DNA from: Cristatella mucedo | Taxonomy: Eukaryota > Bryozoa > Phylactolaemata > Cristatellidae | Assembly: GCA_009760855.2 (NCBI GenBank) | Contig: WPIO01000005.1 | Span: forward strand, 8,966,501-9,030,500 | Length of the DNA stretch: 64,000 bases | Reading direction: 5' to 3' | Shown: piece by piece, positions 57,946-64,000 of the stretch | Numbering within the stretch: position 1 is the first letter of the stretch | Layout of the letters: each line of letters opens with the position of its first letter | Notes under the pieces: generated by a model | What the model saw: only the letters and a program-made list of their open reading frames with translations | Told to the model about the DNA's origin: nothing | Database searches by the model: none | Translations under genes and position numbers: made by a program

Positions 57946-59440
57946 ATCGGCCAGACTTAATGCTGCCTTTGGAATTCTCGCTCAATGTGCAATAAACCTC
58001 TGGTAATAAGCGACCTTATTTCTGAAAATGGTATCGACCTGCTCGCCCTAACTGAAATCGATAAACTATCCGATAATTAAAGACGCAACACCAACTGGTT
58101 TCTCATTCTTTCACACCTATAGATCAATCAAAACTGGAGGTGAAGTTGCTTCTATCGTGTGCTCGAAATTCAACTTCAAGCCATTTTCAGAACCCTCGAA
58201 GCAGTCTTTTGAACCAATTGTCTCGGTCTCACCCGAACACAAGTTACCGATAGTGGCAGTAGTCTATCAACCACCAGTTACCAAATCCTCCTTTATCTCA
58301 GATTTTTCCGACCTTCTTTCGATTCTGGGTGCAAGAAATCGATCATTCCTCGTTATGGGTGATTTCATCGTTCACTTTTATAACTTATCTGACGCCTTCA
58401 GCCCTTAGTTTCGTTCATTGACTGACTCATAGTCTCTTGTGGGTCATGTGCATGGCCCAACTGACATCAAGGGTTACGCACTCAACCAAATTTTCTCATA
58501 TTACTGCACGTTGTCATCACCAATTACGACCAAATCCTGCTTATCTGACCACATGCAGATCTCAATGATCTACAGTGTGTGCCCACCTCCTCCTCTAAAA
58601 TAACCTGTGAATCGCAAAACCTCAAGACCCTTGACATCGATGCTGTCCGTGCGAGAATATCTGCCTCTCCTCTGTTGCTCAGTCCTCCCTCCGATCTGTC
58701 ATTATTGGTAGATAGCTACAACACGACACTAGCTGATATGCTCAACAAGTTTACACCTCTGACAAAGCCCACTGAGCCTACAGGCATGTGCGACCAGGCG
58801 ATTGCAGCTGGTGCAAAACTCCGCAGCTAGGCTCGACTGTCGTGAGCGTCACAGTTGCCACATCACACCACTTCTCGTCGACCTGCACTGGCTACCAGTC
58901 AAGCAATGCATTGACTTCAAGGTTTTGTCGCTCACGTTTAGGTCACTTCATTCTTTGGCTCCAGCCTATTTCTCAGATCTACTCCCCCACCTGGCCAAGC
59001 ATCGTACCACCTGCTTTTCGGAATCCAACAGTTTACCACTACCTCGTAAAAACCTCAAATCCTTTGGAGACCGTGCATTTAGTTCGTATGCTCCCAAAGC
59101 CTGGAACTCCCTCCCGACTTGCGTCAGAGCATCAACTGACTTCACCACATTTAAAAAGAACTTAAAAACACACCTATTTAGGACAGCATTTAGTGGGTCC
59201 CTGTGATTCATCCTTCATGTGCTTATGGGTACTGACACTGTGAATGCTGCCACTAACCACATTTGCATGCTGACCCTGTGCATGTCACCCCTAACCCCTA
59301 ATGTTATTCGTGTTGTTTATCAAACATGATATTACTCACCATTCAAACGCGTTTCCCTTCGCAGTAAATGTAAAGCGCCAAGAAAGAGATTGAGTTCTCT
59401 AAGGGGCTTTATCAAGTCCATTATTATTTATTATTATTAT
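57946..59440 (+). mobile_element. LINE family A with the reverse-transcriptase core deleted (copy 2)
   Basis: Counterpart of 13395-14893. The endonuclease motif GDFIVHF, then LHWLPVKQ and APKAWNSLPTCVR are readable. The 5' segment is missing because of the deletion at 57912. Confidence 0.85.
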
Positions 59441-59910
59441 TACCGTCTAAGCAATGCTGATCAGGGTAGGGCCTTATTCAGCTACTCTCTGATCAATCTG
59501 CAACTTTCAACACTATTGGTGATAAGACGCTTGCGGATATGCCTCCACATGCTTACGTACCACGAGCACAGTTCTAAACTGGGTTAGGCTATATCTCAGC
59601 AAGAGATGGTGTGTACATACATACGGCTGATGGTCACCTTGAAAATCTTGAAGCATGTAGTAACCAGGTTTAGGTCGTAGGCTGCCTTCCCCCCCATATA
59701 TACTCTCCAATTAGGTCCAGTTCATCGCTATGCACAATCTTGGCTTTCATTATTACGCCAGCGACAGCTAGTTTTAGTATCACTGGACTCTTATGAGCCT
59801 TACCCCTCAGCTGACTCACTCAATTCTCTGCCTGCCTGCATTGAAGAACGTTTTAGTGGCTACCAACATCCTGAAGTTTAACGACGATAGGATCAATTCA
59901 CCTACAAATT
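59441..59910 (+). mobile_element. Strongly decayed LINE family A reverse-transcriptase fragment (copy 2)
   Basis: Counterpart of 14894-15350. Confidence 0.5.
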
Positions 59911-60039
59911 AGTAGAAGACCGTGACCTCAAGATAGCAATGGCTACCATCCCTATGGTTCTGTCTGCCCTTTATCTAACTTTAACTACCGTTAGCTATAA
60001 CTAATCTCCTGTTGCTATCTAAGGCACATGCTTTCCAGC

Positions 60040-60256
60040 AGTTATCAAGTGCCACTTCCATGCTACTCACTGCCTCAACTGCACTCCTGACTCTGCCGTG
60101 CTTCCCACTTTTACTTTGTTGCGTGAGATGGAATCCGTTGGCTACCGAATGCGTACTGAAATCCGCATAGACTGTTAGTGCACCATACAAAACAATCCTG
60201 AGTAACACCCACATAGTCTTTTTGGATTTGTGGAGTTCCAGATTGAGATACATTAC
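60040..60256 (+). mobile_element. LINE family B 3' tail (copy 2)
   Basis: Counterpart of 15470-15716 with a shorter ACATTACAT end. Confidence 0.75.
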
Positions 60257-62012
60257 ATAATCTAGTTGTAGCAATTCAAATGACTTGTCATTAGATGAGC
60301 ACACGTTGTCCACTATTAAATCGGTTTTCTTAGAGCTAATGGCCATCGCCAAAATCCGAGCCTGCATTGTAAGACTACGGGAGCCGAACTAGTTCCCTCG
60401 TTTTTAAGCATCGCATTTAGATTAACTCGTTTCCTTTTACTCCAGGTGAGGTGACCTAAATCGGTAGCAGCTGGTGTAAAGCTCGGAAGCTCGCATAGTC
60501 TGTCTTCAAAGACGTAGCTTTCATATGACACCGCTTCTATCTAAGCTTCTTTTACTCCCTTTGAAGCATAGCATTTACCTCTAGATACTCTTTCCAGCTG
60601 ACAGGTCACTTCACTTGCTTTAAACAGCCATCCTACTCAACCTCTGTACTCCTCCAGTTTACGTCGCGTACGACCACTCATCCGAATACAGTCATCATGC
60701 CGTCTCTCACACTAACTTAAAATCTGTTGGCGATTGAGTCTGCAGCTTTTACCCACCGAAAGTCTAGAGCTCGCTTCCGGATAAGGTCGCTAGCTGTAAT
60801 GACCAAGGAATTTTTAAGTCTGATCCAAAACAAAGATCCATCTGTCCGGTCAGCATCTCATTCTCCCCTGTGAATGTGTTTTTTCAGTTCTGCTATGCGT
60901 GTGCACCTGCGAATTCTTCAGTGCAAGTTGGTACTAGAGGTCTTACTAATCGATGGCAATGAGTGCGTTTACGCTGCTTTCGCATGCTGGCCCTAACCAT
61001 GTTACTTGTTCGCTTTTTCCCTGCCAATGCCGTGCACGTCACTGACCATTCCCTCCAAATACCGTGCATGTCACTGATCATTAGGCATTAGGTTCTAAAG
61101 CAGTGACTTTTAAAGCACTGTGATATAGATTTATTTCTCTAAAAGCGCCGTAAAAATACTTGCAATTTTTACTCAATAGCATATTCGTAATGTAAGTAAT
61201 TTAGCATATTCAAGTTTCACTTCCAAGCGTATGTGATATGCTACCTGATGAGGACCTAAACACCAGTGATGCCCACCTGAGCATATTAAACCTCAGAAGT
61301 TACAATTCTACACAATGGCTCCCGACGATCGACCTGAGGGGTTTACTGGTCACTGGTAGCGTGCTGCACTTATTATATATTCGTTTAGGCCTATGGTAAC
61401 TCGGTCCTTTCAAAAAGTCCGTAACAGGAACATGCACAAAATACAGATAATTCTGACCCTTAAAATCGGTTTAGAATAGGCCATACTGTAAGTGCGTCCA
61501 TATCTGACGTTTTGAAAGTCGATGATCTGCTTTATGAATGCAATAAGTATTACGCAGACATAACGACCTACGAAATTATATATAAAGTACTCCAACATCC
61601 GCATCTAGTAAGATGCGTGATTTTAAGTTGTATCTAAGGCTGTCAGCAAGATATAATCGCATTGTTTGATTTTTGTAAGTACTTAGCTAGGTAATGAATG
61701 GCAAGGTTCAATTCTGACCGTAGCAAAACATTCGTGCAGTCATATCAAGCAGTCGCTTTTTGTGAGAGACCCATTTACCCAGTAACAAACGTACGTTGAA
61801 ATAAGCACTAAAAATGACTTTTCATAGTATAGAAACTCTGTGAGCACTGTTATCCAAAGACCTTTCTTTCAATTCGTGACCCGTCTCCAATGTAAGGTCT
61901 GGCCACTTTCAGCTATGCGAAATTACAAAAGACTGAGCTCGCTTATATAATTGTACCACAGCCAAGAGGTCCTTGCATTTCTGGCATGCCACCTAAGCTT
62001 CTAAAACTCTCT
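60257..62012. other. No gene recognised (copy 2)
   Basis: Counterpart of 15717-17255; alignment becomes patchy after about 61.3 kb. Confidence 0.5.
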
Positions 62013-62094
62013 AATAATAATATAACAGTAATAATAATACACCTGATAAATTGCCCTTAGAGAACTTAATCTCTTTCTAGGTGCTTTACATCAG
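62013..62094 (-). mobile_element. LINE family A 3' tail, copy 2 only
   Basis: AATAATAATACACCTGATAA, then GCCCTTAGAGAACTTAATC and TCTTTCTAGGTGCTTTACAT, the antisense family A end. Copy 1 reads straight through the site near 17255, so this insertion is younger than the duplication. Confidence 0.75.
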
Positions 62095-62119
62095 CCCATA
62101 TCCTTGGGCAATGAGATGC

Positions 62120-62480
62120 ATAGATAGACGCAGTTGATGCAAGACTCTGCAGCTAAACTTGCCTTTCGTTAACGTCTCAGCTGCCACATTGTACAATGCG
62201 TCACTGTAATGGATTCTCATCAAGCAGCAAATCGACTTCAAGTTTGTGCTACTGAGTTTCAGTTCACTCGTCCTCTCTCTTCTGCATTCACGTCTCACAC
62301 AGTTAGGTCTCTCAGGTTTCGCCTCCCATCAACCACTCATCCCACTCTGGTCTTTTAGTTGCACCTCTAATTAATATTTAAAACAATGTGGGGTCGTTCT
62401 TTCCTTCTTTTCCTAGTGCTTCAAGAGTTGGAAAATCCCAATGTTGGCTGAATTTAGAACGCTTCCAAGGAACGTGACAG
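62120..62480 (+). mobile_element. Very old LINE reverse-transcriptase C-terminal fragment (copy 2)
   Basis: Counterpart of 17301-17660, with the same decayed segments. Confidence 0.45.
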
Positions 62481-62761
62481 CTCACACGATCCGTTCAGTT
62501 TGCTCTTCGTGTAAATGAATGGTTCGTCGTATGGCTGAGCGCGCTACAATTGAGTGGACTGTTTTCAGTTACTGATTAATGCTTCTTTTCTGAAAATTTA
62601 AATTGTCTAGAAACACACATTTATTTAAAAGAGAAACTGCAAACATTTTACGATTAAGATTGTTGCTACCATCAATGCTGGGCTTATATGTCTAATCGTT
62701 ATGCACAATGATGTAATGAGCCAATCGCGTCGTGGCATATCTGGAATCGAGCTCTCCGCCT

Positions 62762-62833
62762 CTTTTACCCTCTGTCTCTCTCTCTCTCTTTTTCTCTGTC
62801 TCTCTCTGTCTCTCTTTCTCTCTGTCTCTCTGA
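62762..62833 (+). repeat. TC-rich short repeat
   Basis: TCTGTCTCTCTCTCTCTC and similar, downstream of the second innexin exon; copy 1 lacks it. Confidence 0.85.
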
Positions 62834-63016
62834 GCGGCTATGACCAAGCTGGCTAACATTTGCTAGCTGACGGTGACGCCACTGCTGACGACGTAACGAC
62901 GGCTGCTGTTGCAGTCGGTGCTGACGGAGCAGTGAGGCCGCCGGGCTGGAAAGCGGAGGGAGGCGACTCAGTACGACACATCGGCCTCTCCAAATGGCGT
63001 CGTGTTGTCTGTTGGC

Positions 63017-63276
63017 CTAGGGGTTACTCTCGCTCTCCTGGTGTTGATTCCACTTGTCCCAAACCCCGGCTACCACCTGAGCCGTCGTCAGGTCATTGCT
63101 ATTCCTTAGAATGACGCTTAGACAGAAGATGCCATCGCTGCAGAGTCCAGCATCGGCGAATGTCTGTACCGCTGACCTGTCTGCTTCGCTGACACGGTCT
63201 AGAGACCTTAAATACTTCCACACAAACCGTTGCCTTGAGCCTGGCATGGCGTTCTTCATCAACCACCGCAGCAGCC
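63017..63276 (-). CDS. Last exon of a second, tandem innexin (partial, rest beyond window)
   Basis: 260 nt, 85 codons plus TAG, preceded by a good acceptor (TTGCTCTGCTTAG) at the same place and phase as exon 7 of the first gene. By eye it differs from that exon at about 27 of 255 bases and about 12 of 85 residues, yet stays open. That fits a working paralog. The C-terminus differs: an extra stretch of about 38 bases in this copy brings in an earlier stop, giving ESNP instead of ENESNLKAADV. Exons 1-6 of this gene should lie to the right of 64000. Confidence 0.88.
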
Positions 63277-63734
63277 CTAAGCAGAGCAAGACAGAAGCGA
63301 CGTTTTCAAAGAGTCCGACTGATTTTGAAAGCAGATAAAGCTTCGCAATGGCCACTTGCACTGATCTTGAGTATGATCCTGTAAGCTGTGACAGCAAATT
63401 ACGCCGAGTTTTGATGCTCAAGACTCGCGATAGGAACACGACCGGGCGTCGTCTAAACAAGCGAACGAGGGCTAGTGGTTTCGTCTGCAGCAGTAACTCT
63501 CAGATCGGCTTTCGGAATGTGGACCGCTATTACTTCGACGACCACTTTAACGACCACAGGCCGCTTTCCGAGGCATTGTGCAGCTGCAGGTTATCTGGAA
63601 TCGCCGGCGGGGTCAATTGAAGGGTGTCGAACCCTTAGTATGACCGTTTGTTTAACCATCAGCTATTTCACCGCTTCACGGCTCCTACCGACTGCTAGGG
63701 CATGCTCTCAGCTTGTATTACTGTACTGTTTGCT

Positions 63735-64000
63735 GTTCTAATAGGTGATGCTATTGTGTGACCTTCTCCACGTGCTCGTAATTTAGGTATCGTGTTCGAC
63801 AACTGCCTCAATTTCAAAAGCTTCATTCAGAAGACTGCCTCTACAGCTAGCCATCACATCCGATCCCTATCCAAGATTAGGAGCTGTCTCACAGTGGCTT
63901 GCAAAAAAATTAACTAGCTCTTTAGTTCTGTCTCGGCTTGATTATTGTAATTCCCTTTTGGCTGGGCTGCCAAAGAAATCTATTATGCCACTACAGCGGA
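63735..64000 (+). mobile_element. LINE family B fragment, cut by window end
   Basis: Matches the element at 35.33-35.56 kb: ARNLGIVFD, NCLNFKSFIQKTAST and the SRLDYCNS-type segment. It sits in intron 6 of the second innexin and is absent from copy 1. Confidence 0.8.

Larger units (their letters stand above)
42253..63700. repeat. Segmental duplication, copy 2
   Basis: Second copy of 1-18700. It is longer because it keeps or gained pieces absent from copy 1: about 150 bp at 42414-42565, 1.4 kb at 44038-45440, about 290 bp near 51670-51955 and 1366 bp at 53818-55183. It lacks copy-1 blocks at about 11745-12108 and 12579-13391. The match reaches into intron 6 of the second innexin and is then cut by a LINE at about 63735. 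Confidence 0.95.

Noticed and set aside
1-64000. Two haplotypes wrongly joined in series rather than a real duplication
   Set aside because: Divergence of 10-20% at one end, different TE insertions and many large indels argue for paralogs. Read depth would be needed to exclude it fully.

Overview
The window looks like nuclear DNA from an invertebrate animal, probably a protostome. The only host gene that can be rebuilt is an innexin (gap-junction subunit), a family with the YYQW signature that vertebrates lack. The rest is intron and intergenic DNA full of decayed non-LTR retrotransposons of the L2/CR1 type, tRNA-derived SINEs, microsatellites and CpG-dense blocks. There are no bacterial-style operons, rRNA genes or CRISPR arrays. 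The species cannot be named from this sequence.

The main gene runs on the minus strand from 41220 down to 18029. Seven exons joined at GT..AG introns give one open frame of 1209 nt (402 residues plus stop) with four predicted membrane spans and two extracellular loops carrying two cysteines each. Introns 2 and 5 are under 90 bp. Introns 1, 3, 4 and 6 are 2 to 8 kb and hold most of the mobile elements at 18.3-41.1 kb.

The 3' flank and last exon of this gene (1 to about 18.7 kb) are repeated in the same orientation at 42253 to about 63.7 kb. The second copy ends with the last exon of a second innexin (63276-63017), whose remaining exons lie beyond the right edge. The window therefore shows two head-to-tail innexin genes made by a segmental duplication with a period of about 42-45 kb. 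The copies are nearly identical at 1.6-2.2 kb, about 4% apart near 10 kb, about 8-10% near 16.5 kb, about 11% in the last exon and roughly 20% in intron 6.

Each duplicated 3' flank holds, in order: a decayed satellite with a unit of about 130-190 bp, often with a GGCCCGGGCC-like core; a block with a possible terminal exon of an unknown gene; a TC/CA microsatellite; a CpG-dense block of 2-4 kb with palindromes; an AT tract; a 184-185 bp element that closely resembles the SPIN (hAT) miniature transposon of tetrapods; a second GC-rich block; and a series of L2-like LINE fragments on both strands. Copy-specific deletions, a templated-looking junction and young LINE insertions record what happened after the duplication.

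The points most worth checking are the SPIN-like element (likely horizontal transfer), the complete split innexin gene with its tandem partner, the divergence gradient between the copies, and the SINE whose tail resembles the local LINE tail.
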